Shown here: positions 33,822 through 41,900 of the stretch, in pieces
Layout of the letters: the number at the start of each line of letters is the position of its first letter
Numbering within the stretch: the stretch's first letter is position 1
NCBI RefSeq assembly: GCF_014646235.1
Contig: NZ_BMNB01000013.1
Coordinates: 115,141-179,140, forward strand
Direction: 5' to 3'
DNA from: Micromonospora sonchi
GTDB lineage: Bacteria > Actinomycetota > Actinomycetes > Mycobacteriales > Micromonosporaceae
Length of the DNA stretch: 64,000 bases
Made by a program: the position numbers and the translations under genes
Notes under the pieces: model-generated
Told to the model about the DNA's origin: nothing
The model's database searches: none
Seen by the model: only the letters and a program-made list of their open reading frames with translations

Positions 33822-34367
33822 TCAGGTGAGGTGGAACTCGAGGGCGTCGAGGGCGGCGGGGACGGTGTCGGCGAGTCGGAGCAGGTCGAAGCCGGCGGGC
33901 TTGAGGAAGGTCTGGTCGGCCAGGACCCGCAGCCAGTCCAGCAGCGGGCGGTAGAAGCCGTCGGTGTCCACCAACACCATTGGCTTGTCGTGCAGGGCCA
34001 GCGTGGCGGTGGTCCAGACCTCGAAGAGCTCGTCGAGCGTGCCGAGCCCGCCGGGCAGGGTGAGGAAGGCATCCGACTTCTCGATCATGAGGATCTTCCG
34101 GCTGGCCATCGACTCGGTGACCAGCAGCTCGTCGGAGGCAAGGTCGGCCACCTCCAGGTCCACCAGCGCCTGCGGGATCACGCCGATGGTCCGCCCACCC
34201 GCCGAACGCGCGCCGTCGGCCATCGCGCCCATCATTCCGACGCTGCCGCCACCGCTGACCAGCGTGTGCCCGCGACGGGCGATCTCCGCACCGGTGGCCG
34301 CCGCGAGGTCGAGCCAGCGCTGATCCAGCGTGCGGGAGGAGGCGCAGAAGACGCAGATGGCGGCCAT
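33822..34367 (-). CDS. LOG-type Rossmann protein (TIGR00730)
   Basis: The 181-residue protein has CVFCASSRTLD at the N terminus, GGGSVGMMGAMADGA, the family motif SRKILMIEKSDAFLTLPGG and GLGTLDELFE. These are the nucleotide-binding PGGxGTxxE features of the LOG (lonely guy) family, which release free cytokinin or other bases from nucleotide monophosphates. Its bacterial role is uncertain. I start it at MAAICVFCASS (34367). A second LOG-like gene lies 4 nt upstream on the same strand. Confidence 0.92.
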   Translation of the reverse strand: MAAICVFCASSRTLDQRWLDLAAATGAEIARRGHTLVSGGGSVGMMGAMADGARSAGGRTIGVIPQALVDLEVADLASDELLVTESMASRKILMIEKSDAFLTLPGGLGTLDELFEVWTTATLALHDKPMVLVDTDGFYRPLLDWLRVLADQTFLKPAGFDLLRLADTVPAALDALEFHLT

Positions 34368-34371
34368 CGCG

Positions 34372-35208
34372 CTAGCGCTCCGACCCGTCGGCCGCGGCCC
34401 GCTGGTCGGCGGCGGCACGGGCGACGGCCTCCTCGCGTACCGCCTCCTGCTCGGTGCTGAGCGCGGCCTCGGCCTCGACGATGTGCCGCACGGCCGTGGC
34501 CACGTCGTCGGTGACGCAGATCAGCTCCAGGTCGACCGGCCCGATCTTGCCTTCCGCGGCCATGGTGTCACGCAGCCAGTCGAGCAGCCCCTGCCAGTAC
34601 CCGGCGCCCATCAGCACCACGGGGAACCGGGTGACCTTGCCGGTCTGCACCAGGGTGAGCGCCTCGAACAGTTCGTCCAAGGTGCCGAAGCCGCCGGGGA
34701 GCACGACGAAGGCCTGGGCGTACTTGACGAACATCGTCTTGCGGGCGAAGAAGTAGCGGAAGTCGATCGCCAGATCGACCCACTCGTTGATGCCCTGTTC
34801 GAAGGGGAGCTCGATGCCGAGCCCGACGGAGAGCCCGCCGGCCTCGCTGGCCCCCCGGTTGGCCGCCTCCATCACACCGGGACCGCCACCGGTGATCACC
34901 GCGTAGCCGGCGCGGGCCAGGGCAGCGCCCACCGCCTCGGCGAGCTGGCACTCGGAGCTGCCCGGCTTGCTCCGGGCGGAACCGAAGACGCTGACCGCCG
35001 GTGGCAGGTCGGCGAGGGTGTCGAAACCCTCCACGAACTCGGAGAGGATGCGCAACGCCCGCCAGGAGTCCTTGGTCTTCCAGTCGGCCCGCGTCCGCGA
35101 GTCGAGCAGCCCTTGGTCGGCGGTCTTCGTCGTGGCCGCCTGACGACGCAGCGTCACCGGGCCACGCTGCCGCCCCCGTCCTGGTTCGCGATGGTTGCTC
35201 TGGCTCAT
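34372..35208 (-). CDS. LOG-type Rossmann protein, longer paralogue
   Basis: The 278-residue protein has an N-terminal basic extension and the LOG domain. VSVFGSARSKPGS, VITGGGPGVMEAANRGASEAGG, RKTMFVKYAQAFVVLPGG and FGTLDELFEALTLVQTGK mark the active-site loops. A charged Ala/Glu tail ends the protein. The start at ATG 35208 leaves the family-like N terminus MSQSNHRE. It is co-directional with the shorter LOG gene (4-nt gap). The pair sits by dapE and dapD, as a LOG gene does in mycobacteria. Confidence 0.9.
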   Translation of the reverse strand: MSQSNHREPGRGRQRGPVTLRRQAATTKTADQGLLDSRTRADWKTKDSWRALRILSEFVEGFDTLADLPPAVSVFGSARSKPGSSECQLAEAVGAALARAGYAVITGGGPGVMEAANRGASEAGGLSVGLGIELPFEQGINEWVDLAIDFRYFFARKTMFVKYAQAFVVLPGGFGTLDELFEALTLVQTGKVTRFPVVLMGAGYWQGLLDWLRDTMAAEGKIGPVDLELICVTDDVATAVRHIVEAEAALSTEQEAVREEAVARAAADQRAAADGSER

Positions 35209-35299
35209 ACCAGCAACCGTAGTGGAGTCCCGCCGGGAACTCGGCAAACACTTCGTGATCTTGTGCAACCAAATCGCTTGCCCGGACGTCTACTATTCA

Positions 35300-35312
35300 C
35301 ATACCGGGTATG
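35300..35312. promoter_or_regulatory. Palindromic site CATACCGGGTATG
   Basis: A perfect 6-bp inverted repeat with a 1-bp centre lies 33 nt before the start of the 51-residue ORF. It is identical except for the central base pair region (G for A) to the site at 41180-41192. It is probably an operator. Confidence 0.6.
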
Positions 35313-35345
35313 CCCCGGCACGCGGGCTTCGGGGGAGGAGACAGC

Positions 35346-35501
35346 GTGATCACCAACAACGAACGACTTCGGATCCGGCGCCAGATGCAGCGGCGCATCC
35401 GCGACGTGGTGGCCGAGCGCCGCCACACCCGCCTGCTCAACACCCCGCCCGAACCGCCCGCCGACCCCACCACCACCGACACCCGTCTCACCACCGTCTG
35501 A
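35346..35501 (+). CDS. Small Arg-rich protein, unknown function
   Basis: The 51-residue product begins VITNNERLRIRRQMQRRIRD and ends in a Pro/Thr-rich tail. The basic N-terminal half is probably helical. GGGGGAGGAG lies 5 nt before the GTG at 35346, a very strong ribosome-binding site, and a palindromic site sits upstream, so it is probably expressed. I do not recognise a family. It is divergent from the long LOG gene. Confidence 0.6.
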   Translation: MITNNERLRIRRQMQRRIRDVVAERRHTRLLNTPPEPPADPTTTDTRLTTV

Positions 35502-35533
35502 CCCACCGCCCGCCGCACGCACCCGGGGGTGAG

Positions 35534-36607
35534 TCAGGCCGGGGAGAGCCAGCGGTGGAGGGTGGCGGCGCCGTCGCGGATCTTGCCGATCTCGACGTGC
35601 TCGTCGGGGTGGTGGGCCAGGTTGGGGTCGCCGGGACCGAAGTTCAGCGCGGGGATCCCCATCTCCGCGAACCGGGCCACGTCGGTCCAGCCCAGCTTCC
35701 CGATCGGGGCGGCACCCACCGCCGTCAGGAACTCCCGCGCGGGCGGCGCCTCGAGACCGGGCAGGGCGCCGGGTGCGCAGTCAGTCACCGTCAACTCGTA
35801 GCCCGCCAGGACCTCGCGCAGGTGCGCCTCGGCCTCGACCGGCGTACGGTCCGGCGCGAAGCGGTAGTTGACCTCGATCTCGCACCGGTCCGGCACCACG
35901 TTCCCGGCCACTCCGCCGTGGATCCGCACCGCGTTCATCCCCTCGCGGTACTCGCACCCGTCGATGATCACCCGCCGCGCCTGGTAGTCGGAGAGCCGCC
36001 GGAGCAGCTCACCCGCCCCGTGCACCGCGTTGACCCCGTGCCACGACCGGGCCGAGTGGGCCCGGACCCCGGTGGTGACCACCGTGGCCCGCATGGTGCC
36101 CTGGCAGCCCGCCTCCACGACCCCGTACGTCGGCTCGAGCAGCAGCGCGAAGTCGGCCGTCAGCCACTCGGGGTGCGCCTGGGCCACCAGGTGCAGCCCG
36201 TTGTACCTGGACTCGATCTCCTCCGCCTCGTAGAAGAAGTACGTGACGTCGTAACGGGGGTCGGGCAGGGTCGCCGCGAGGTGCAGCGCGAAGGCGACCC
36301 CGGACTTCATGTCCGAGGTGCCGCAGCCGTACATCAGGTCGCCACGCATGGTCGACGGAAAGTTGTTGTTCAGCGGCACCGTGTCCAGATGCCCCGCCAA
36401 CACCACCCGGGTCGGCCGGCCGAGGTCGGTACGCGCCATCACCGTATTGCCGTGCCGGTGGGTGCTCAGGTGCGGCACCGCCCGCAGGACCTCCTCGACG
36501 CAGTCGGCGATGGCCTTCTCGTTGAGAGACACGGACTCGATGTCGACCAGCGCACGGGTCAACGCCACCGGATCGGCGAGGACCTCGGGGGTAAGCGGGT
36601 TCTCCAT
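35534..36607 (-). CDS. dapE: Succinyl-diaminopimelate desuccinylase
   Basis: DapE removes succinate from N-succinyl-LL-diaminopimelate in lysine and peptidoglycan synthesis. The 357-residue M20-type enzyme has metal-site motifs GHLDTVP, CGTSDMKSG and the general base in FYEAEEIE. HGVNAVHGAG and a final FGPGDPNLAHHPDE are family-typical. I start it at MENPLTPE (36607). A long open frame upstream is composed of the antisense of dapD and is not real. dapD is divergent, 136 nt away. Confidence 0.95.
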   Translation of the reverse strand: MENPLTPEVLADPVALTRALVDIESVSLNEKAIADCVEEVLRAVPHLSTHRHGNTVMARTDLGRPTRVVLAGHLDTVPLNNNFPSTMRGDLMYGCGTSDMKSGVAFALHLAATLPDPRYDVTYFFYEAEEIESRYNGLHLVAQAHPEWLTADFALLLEPTYGVVEAGCQGTMRATVVTTGVRAHSARSWHGVNAVHGAGELLRRLSDYQARRVIIDGCEYREGMNAVRIHGGVAGNVVPDRCEIEVNYRFAPDRTPVEAEAHLREVLAGYELTVTDCAPGALPGLEAPPAREFLTAVGAAPIGKLGWTDVARFAEMGIPALNFGPGDPNLAHHPDEHVEIGKIRDGAATLHRWLSPA

Positions 36608-36670
36608 GGTCCGCACGGTACCGTCACAACCGGCGACCGTCAGACGCCAGCCCGCCAGAGCTTCGGCGAA

Positions 36671-36706
36671 GCGCGAGGAGTGAGCTTGCGAGCCCCGCAG
36701 TCGCGA
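36671..36706 (+). repeat. GAGGAGTGAGC...CGAGCCCCGCAGTCGCGA repeat, copy 2
   Basis: GCGCGAGGAGTGAGC followed by TTGCGAGCCCCGCAG and TCGCGA, the same as 24886-24926 on the minus strand but lacking 5 nt. A small hairpin GCTTC-GGC-GAAGC precedes it. It lies 37 nt before the dapD start codon. Confidence 0.7.
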
Positions 36707-36743
36707 GCAACAGTCAGCACAGCAGGAAGCGAGAGGTGAGTAA

Positions 36744-37703
36744 GTGACGTCCACACAATCCGCGTGGGGCATCGGCCTGGCCACCGTCACCGCCGACGAC
36801 CAGGTGCTCGACACCTGGTACCCGACCGGCAAGCTGGGTCTGGGCGAGCTGCCGCTGGTCCCCGGCGAGGACGAGGGCGACGTGCTGGACCTGCCGCCGG
36901 GAGCGATCGGCGAGCGGGGCCTGCCAGGTCTGCGTACCGTCCAGGTGGTCACCGTGATCGGTTCGCTGGACGACCCGATCAAGGACGCCGCCGACGCGTA
37001 TCTGCGGCTGCACCTGCTCTCCCACTGCCTGGTGCGGCCCAACGAGCTCAACCTCGACGGCGTCTTCGGCAAGCTGGCGAACGTGGCCTGGACCTCCGCC
37101 GGGCCGTGCCCGCCGGAGCGGGTGGACGAGCTGCGCGTGATCGAGCGGGCCGCCGGCCGCCACCTGGCCGTGTACGGGGTGGACAAGTTCCCCCGGATGA
37201 CCGACTACGTGGTGCCCGCCGGGGTGCGGATCGCCGACGCCGACCGGGTCCGCCTCGGCGCGCACCTGGCCGCCGGCACCACCGTCATGCACGAGGGCTT
37301 CGTCAACTTCAACGGCGGCACGCTCGGCAGTTCGATGGTCGAGGGCCGGATCGCCCAGGGCGTGGTGGTCGGTGACGGCTCGGACATCGGCGGCGGCGCT
37401 TCGATCATGGGCACCCTCTCCGGCGGCGGCACCGAGAAGGTACGCATCGGCGAGCGCAGCCTGATCGGGGCGAACGCCGGCGTGGGCATCTCGCTCGGCG
37501 ACGACTGCGTGGTCGAGGCGGGCTGCTACGTCACCGCCGCCTCGAAGATCACCCTGCCGGACGGCCGGGTGGTCAAGGCCCGCGAGCTGTCCGGCGTCGA
37601 CGGGCTGCTGTTCTGGCGCAACTCGGTCAGCGGCGCGCTGGAGGCCCGGCCCCGCACCGGCCGCGGCATCGAACTCAACGCCGCCCTGCACGCCAACGAC
37701 TGA
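36744..37703 (+). CDS. dapD: Tetrahydrodipicolinate N-succinyltransferase
   Basis: DapD transfers succinyl from succinyl-CoA to tetrahydrodipicolinate, the step before DapC and DapE. The 319-residue protein is of the actinobacterial type, with an N-terminal alpha/beta domain and a left-handed parallel beta-helix. Hexapeptide-like repeats include [43 protein letters not shown] and [23 protein letters not shown] precedes the GTG at 36744. It ends 2 nt before a dispersed palindrome element. Confidence 0.95.
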   Translation: MTSTQSAWGIGLATVTADDQVLDTWYPTGKLGLGELPLVPGEDEGDVLDLPPGAIGERGLPGLRTVQVVTVIGSLDDPIKDAADAYLRLHLLSHCLVRPNELNLDGVFGKLANVAWTSAGPCPPERVDELRVIERAAGRHLAVYGVDKFPRMTDYVVPAGVRIADADRVRLGAHLAAGTTVMHEGFVNFNGGTLGSSMVEGRIAQGVVVGDGSDIGGGASIMGTLSGGGTEKVRIGERSLIGANAGVGISLGDDCVVEAGCYVTAASKITLPDGRVVKARELSGVDGLLFWRNSVSGALEARPRTGRGIELNAALHAND

Positions 37704-37704
37704 G

Positions 37705-37760
37705 AGGTGAGGAGGGGCCCCTTCCTAACGCCTCGTGTATAGGAAGGGGCCCTTTTCAAC
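37705..37760. repeat. Paired-palindrome dispersed element, copy 5
   Basis: GAGGAGGGGCCCCTTCC, the core TAACGCCTCGTGTATA and GGAAGGGGCCCTTTTC-AAC. It fills the space between the convergent dapD and subtilase genes, 1 nt after the dapD stop. Confidence 0.88.
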
Positions 37761-37767
37761 AACCGGC

Positions 37768-40700
37768 TCAGCGCAGGCGGTACGCCTGGATGATCCGGTG
37801 GGTCACCGTGTTGCCGGCGGTGTCCGTGGCGCTCGCCCGCAGCGACACATGGCCGGCGGCCCGTGGGTGCTGCACCGTCGCCTGCCAGCCGCTACCGCTC
37901 TTCTTCAGCTTGGCGCGCTGCCAGGTCCTCCCGCCGTTGTAGGAGACCTCGACGGTCAGCGACGCGGTCTTCGCCGCCGGAGCGTCGGGCTGGCGCTCCA
38001 CCGCCACCGGGATCACGAAGGACCGCCCGGCCGGCGCCGAATGTTCTGCGTCCAGCTTCGGCGTGAACCTGATCGCCGAGGCGGGCAGCGCGACGAAGTC
38101 GTCACCCCGCACGTGCCGGGAGCGGAACGTCCACGTGGCGGCGACCTCCGTGCCGAGATCGGTGAAGCTGCGCTTCGCCGACGTCTCCAGCCGATAGCTG
38201 GCCGTCCCGGCCGGCACCTCGAACGCCCCTCCGCCCTGGTACGGAGTCTCCTCGACCAGCTTGCCGTTGCGGTACAGGGCCGTACGCGCGGCGTCCGTGA
38301 TCGACACGCCGGCGTGCCCCTCGACGTCACTGTGCAGCGGCAGGTCGAGCACGATCACGTCACCCTGTCGGGTGAGCCCCTGACCGGGCCACTGCCGGGC
38401 GGGGAAGGACGGCCCGTAGGGCGCGCCGTTCCAGGTGTCCCGGTAATGGCGGCCGGCCCGGTACGCCGTCGGATCCGACATCAGCAGGGCCACCGGGTCG
38501 AGCCACAGTTCCTCGGTCTGCGTACCGATCCACAGTTCGGTGGCGTAGCGCATCTCCCCGGTGTTGTAGTACTCGACCCGCTTTCCGGGCACCGAGACGG
38601 GCACCACCACTGCCCAGCCGCCCAGGTCGGGTTCGAAGATGGGGAAGGCCGTCCGCTCACCGAGCGTGCCCGGGGGACCGGCACGGAACGTCTGCGTGAC
38701 GGTGGCCAGGTCGCGGCTGCGGTAGTGCTTCGTCAGCCCGTTGGGCATCCGGCCCCCGAAGCGCTCGGCCAGGGCGTAGAAGTACGGGCTGCTGGCCACG
38801 TCCAGATCGGCGAACTGGGCGGTCAGCGTGGTGACGAAGCGGTCCGCCGCCACCGGCCGGCCGACCTGCCCGACGAAGATGCTGTCGAAGTCGGAGCCGA
38901 GCATGCCGAAACCGGCGGAACCGGCGTCGTCGTCGATCATGAAAATTGCCTCGACGACGCCCATCGCCGGCTTCGCCGACCGGTCCGGCACCGTCATCCG
39001 CACCGGTCCCGCCTTGCGGGCGTCGATCGTGATCTCGGCGTCCTGCGTCACCACCAACTCCGGTTGGACGACCAGCGACCGGGCCTCCTCGTCGTCCGCC
39101 TCGGTCACGTAGCTGGCCAGCCCGTACCGCCCCTTGGGCACGCGCACCTCGGCGGTGCCGTCCGGGTCGTACGCGGTGAAGTCGCTGAAGTCGGCCAGCC
39201 CGATCAGGAAGCTGACGTAGTCGACCGGCACCGCGCCGGAACGGTCCAGGTGGCGGAGGGTCAGCGTGTAGCTCTCCACCTCCTTGTGCACGGCCAGCGG
39301 GGTGCTCGCCACGGCGTTGCCCGCGCGGGCCACGATCCGGCCGGTGTAGTGACCGTCCGGGGCGTCGACGTTGGTGTCGGCGGTGACCGTGGCGGATGCC
39401 GTGCCACCGGCCGGCACCACGACCCGCTCGGTGCTCAGCGCGAACATGTCCGCCGGCGCCGGCGCCCCGCCGGGGCCGGTGGCCTCGACCGTGAGGTCCA
39501 CGGTGAGCGGTTCCGATCCCGTGTTGCGCCAGCTCAGCTCCCGGATGACCGGTTCGTCGTCGTCGTGCGGCCAGAACGTCCGGCCGAAGGAGATGCTCGC
39601 CGGCTCGCTGATCAGCGACTGGGTGATCGCCCGGGCCACGTCGACCCGACCGGCCCCCTGCTGGTGGGCGGTCAGTTCGGGGTGCGGCCGGGCCGAGGCC
39701 ATCAGGGTGGCCTTCAGTTGGGCCGCCGTCGCGTCGCCGCGTTGCTGGGCGAGCAACGCCGCCGCTCCCGCGACGTGCGGCGCGGACATCGAGGTGCCGG
39801 AGAGCGAGACGTACTGCTCCCCGACCGGGTCACCGAGCAGCGTGCCCTGCCCCCGGGCGGCGACGATGTCCATGCCGGGGGCGGTGATGTCGGGCTTCAG
39901 CGCGTCGTCGCCGACCCGGGGGCCCTGACTGGAGAAGTAGGCGAGTTCGTCGTCCCGGTCGACCGCGCCGACGGCCAGCGCCGCGTCCGCGCTGGCCGGC
40001 GAGCCGATCGAGCCGGCCGTGCCCCGGTTGCCGGCCGAGATCACGAAGAGCGCCCCGGTCTGCTCGGTCAGCGTGTTGACCGCTTCCTCCAGCGGGTCGA
40101 CCTGCGGCGTGTCGGTCCCCCCGAGACTGATGTTGATCACGTCGGCCTGCTGGTCGACGGCGGCCCACTGCATCCCGGCCAGGATGGCGGACTCGGTGCA
40201 GCCGTACTCCTCGCAGACCTTCCCGTCGAGCAGGGTCGCCTCCGGCGCCACGCCGCGGTAGCGGCCGCCGGAGGCGGCGCCGCTGCCGGCGATGATCGAC
40301 GCGACGTGGGTGCCGTGCCCGACGAGGTCGCCCGGGTCGGCCTCCTCGGTGAAGTTCCGCGCCGCGCCGACGCGCCCGGCCAGGTCCGGATGCGCGGCGT
40401 CGACGCCGGAGTCCAGCACCGCCACCCGTACGCCCCGGCCGGTGAAGCCGGCCTGGTGGGCGGCGGGGGCACCGATCTGTGGAACGCTGTGCTCCAGGGT
40501 CAGCTGTCGCCGGCCGTCGAGCCAGATTCGCTCGACCTCCCCCGCCGCGGCGACTCGGGCACCGGTTGCGGCGACGGCGGACCAGACCTGGCCCACCTGC
40601 TGCTTGTCAGCGGTGGCGGCGACACCGGCGATGGCCGGCAGGTCGCGGGTGACCCGCACCCCGGCGGGCGCGGCGGCACGCCGTGCCGTGCTGGGCCGGT

Positions 40701-41118
40701 GCATCAGGATCAGGGGCAGGTCGTCGCGGCGGGCGTCGTCGTAGCCGGCGGCGATCAGCCCGGTCACGTCGAACAGTCGACGGTCGACCCGTCCGTCCCG
40801 GATCAGCGGGAGGGCGTCCTGCGGCACCACCCAGAGGTGGTCGCGTTCCCGCTGGGTGAGGAACTGGACGTCGGAGCGTCCTTCGGCCGGGCGTACGCTC
40901 GCCGCGCCGGAGGCGCTGACGGTGACCCGGTCACCGGTGAGCAGGGTGACGGTGGCCGGCTGGTGGCTGCCCGCCGGCCGAGCCTCGGTCCGAGCGTCGC
41001 TCGGTTGGGCGAACGCGGGTGCGGCCGGTCGGTGCGGCGCGGCTGTGGCGGCGCCCGGTGTCCCGAGCAGCAGTCCCAGCGCGAGCCCGCCGGCGATCAG
41101 TTTCCTGTTCCGTGGCAA
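37768..41118 (-). CDS. Secreted S8 subtilisin-like peptidase
   Basis: The 1116-residue protein has a signal peptide (RKLIAGGLALGLLLGTPGAATA) and a propeptide of about 200 residues. In the catalytic domain Asp236 lies in VAVLDSGVD, His268 in GHGTH, oxyanion Asn364 in SAGN and Ser443 in GTSMSAPH. After about residue 480 it continues into a long beta-sandwich-rich region (Fn3/CARDB-like) to the C terminus, typical of large actinobacterial subtilases. It is likely exported and extracellular. It is divergent from the maltose-acetyltransferase-like gene, with a palindrome in the shared promoter region. Confidence 0.95.
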   Translation of the reverse strand: MPRNRKLIAGGLALGLLLGTPGAATAAPHRPAAPAFAQPSDARTEARPAGSHQPATVTLLTGDRVTVSASGAASVRPAEGRSDVQFLTQRERDHLWVVPQDALPLIRDGRVDRRLFDVTGLIAAGYDDARRDDLPLILMHRPSTARRAAAPAGVRVTRDLPAIAGVAATADKQQVGQVWSAVAATGARVAAAGEVERIWLDGRRQLTLEHSVPQIGAPAAHQAGFTGRGVRVAVLDSGVDAAHPDLAGRVGAARNFTEEADPGDLVGHGTHVASIIAGSGAASGGRYRGVAPEATLLDGKVCEEYGCTESAILAGMQWAAVDQQADVINISLGGTDTPQVDPLEEAVNTLTEQTGALFVISAGNRGTAGSIGSPASADAALAVGAVDRDDELAYFSSQGPRVGDDALKPDITAPGMDIVAARGQGTLLGDPVGEQYVSLSGTSMSAPHVAGAAALLAQQRGDATAAQLKATLMASARPHPELTAHQQGAGRVDVARAITQSLISEPASISFGRTFWPHDDDEPVIRELSWRNTGSEPLTVDLTVEATGPGGAPAPADMFALSTERVVVPAGGTASATVTADTNVDAPDGHYTGRIVARAGNAVASTPLAVHKEVESYTLTLRHLDRSGAVPVDYVSFLIGLADFSDFTAYDPDGTAEVRVPKGRYGLASYVTEADDEEARSLVVQPELVVTQDAEITIDARKAGPVRMTVPDRSAKPAMGVVEAIFMIDDDAGSAGFGMLGSDFDSIFVGQVGRPVAADRFVTTLTAQFADLDVASSPYFYALAERFGGRMPNGLTKHYRSRDLATVTQTFRAGPPGTLGERTAFPIFEPDLGGWAVVVPVSVPGKRVEYYNTGEMRYATELWIGTQTEELWLDPVALLMSDPTAYRAGRHYRDTWNGAPYGPSFPARQWPGQGLTRQGDVIVLDLPLHSDVEGHAGVSITDAARTALYRNGKLVEETPYQGGGAFEVPAGTASYRLETSAKRSFTDLGTEVAATWTFRSRHVRGDDFVALPASAIRFTPKLDAEHSAPAGRSFVIPVAVERQPDAPAAKTASLTVEVSYNGGRTWQRAKLKKSGSGWQATVQHPRAAGHVSLRASATDTAGNTVTHRIIQAYRLR

Positions 41119-41177
41119 CTGATCCTCCTTCCTGGAGCGTCTCGGTCGATGAGGAAGTCATCGACATCCATCAGATG

Positions 41178-41194
41178 TGCATACCGAGTATGCA
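41178..41194. promoter_or_regulatory. Palindromic site TGCATACCGAGTATGCA
   Basis: A 7-bp perfect inverted repeat with a 3-bp centre lies between divergent genes, 60 nt from the subtilase start and 56 nt from the acetyltransferase start. Its core CATACCGAGTATG matches the site at 35300-35312 in 12 of 13 bases. Confidence 0.65.
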
Positions 41195-41249
41195 AGCGAG
41201 AGTCAAGAAACGAGGCCACGCCACCCCGGCCGGCGGCATGATCGGACGG

Positions 41250-41807
41250 ATGACGTCCATGAAGGAACGCATGCTCGCCGGAGAGCCGTATCTCGCCGAC
41301 GATCCGGAACTCGTCGCCGACCATCTCCGCGCGCAGCGGCTGATGGCCCGCTTCAACACCAGTTCCGTCGACGACCAGGACGAGCGCCGGGCCGCGCTGC
41401 GCGAACTGCTCGGCGAAATCGGCGAGGAGACCGCGATCCGCCCGCCCTTCTACTGCGACTACGGCTACAACGTCCGGATCGGACCGCGCAGCTTCGTCAA
41501 TTACCAGGCGGTCTTCCTCGACGTCGCCCCGATCACGCTCGGCGCCGACGTCCAGGTCGCACCCAACGTGCAGTTGCTCACCCCGACGCACCCGGTGGAG
41601 CCGGAACCGCGTCGGGCGAAGTGGGAGGCGGCCAAGCCGATCACCATCGGCGACAACGTCTGGCTGGGCGGCGGCGCGATCGTCCTCGCCGGGGTCACCG
41701 TCGGTGAGAACACCGTCGTCGGCGCGGGCGCCGTGGTGACCCGGGACCTGCCGGCCAACGTGGTGGCTGTGGGCAACCCCGCACGACCGGTACGCGAGAT
41801 CAGCTGA
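41250..41807 (+). CDS. maa: Maltose/galactoside O-acetyltransferase family
   Basis: The 185-residue protein has the N-terminal Mac domain (MKERMLAGEPYLADDPEL) and a left-handed beta-helix with hexapeptide repeats. CDYGYNVRIGPRSFVNYQAVFLD, TPTHPVEPEPR and ITIGDNVWLGGGAIVLAGV are family-defining. It transfers acetyl from acetyl-CoA to a sugar hydroxyl. The start at ATG 41250 gives MTSMKERM; an ATG three codons later is possible. The catalytic His lies in TPTHPV. Confidence 0.92.
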   Translation: MTSMKERMLAGEPYLADDPELVADHLRAQRLMARFNTSSVDDQDERRAALRELLGEIGEETAIRPPFYCDYGYNVRIGPRSFVNYQAVFLDVAPITLGADVQVAPNVQLLTPTHPVEPEPRRAKWEAAKPITIGDNVWLGGGAIVLAGVTVGENTVVGAGAVVTRDLPANVVAVGNPARPVREIS

Positions 41808-41900
41808 GCCCTCACCTGCACAAATACCGCTTCAGGGGGTGGCGCTCCACGCCAAAGGCGAGCACTCTGGGTAATGGAGTCGTTACCGGGAGGCATCATC

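Noticed and set aside
35534..37186. 550-codon version of dapE
   Set aside because: The upstream half is antisense to dapD and contains the repeat region; DapE normally starts at MENPLTPE.
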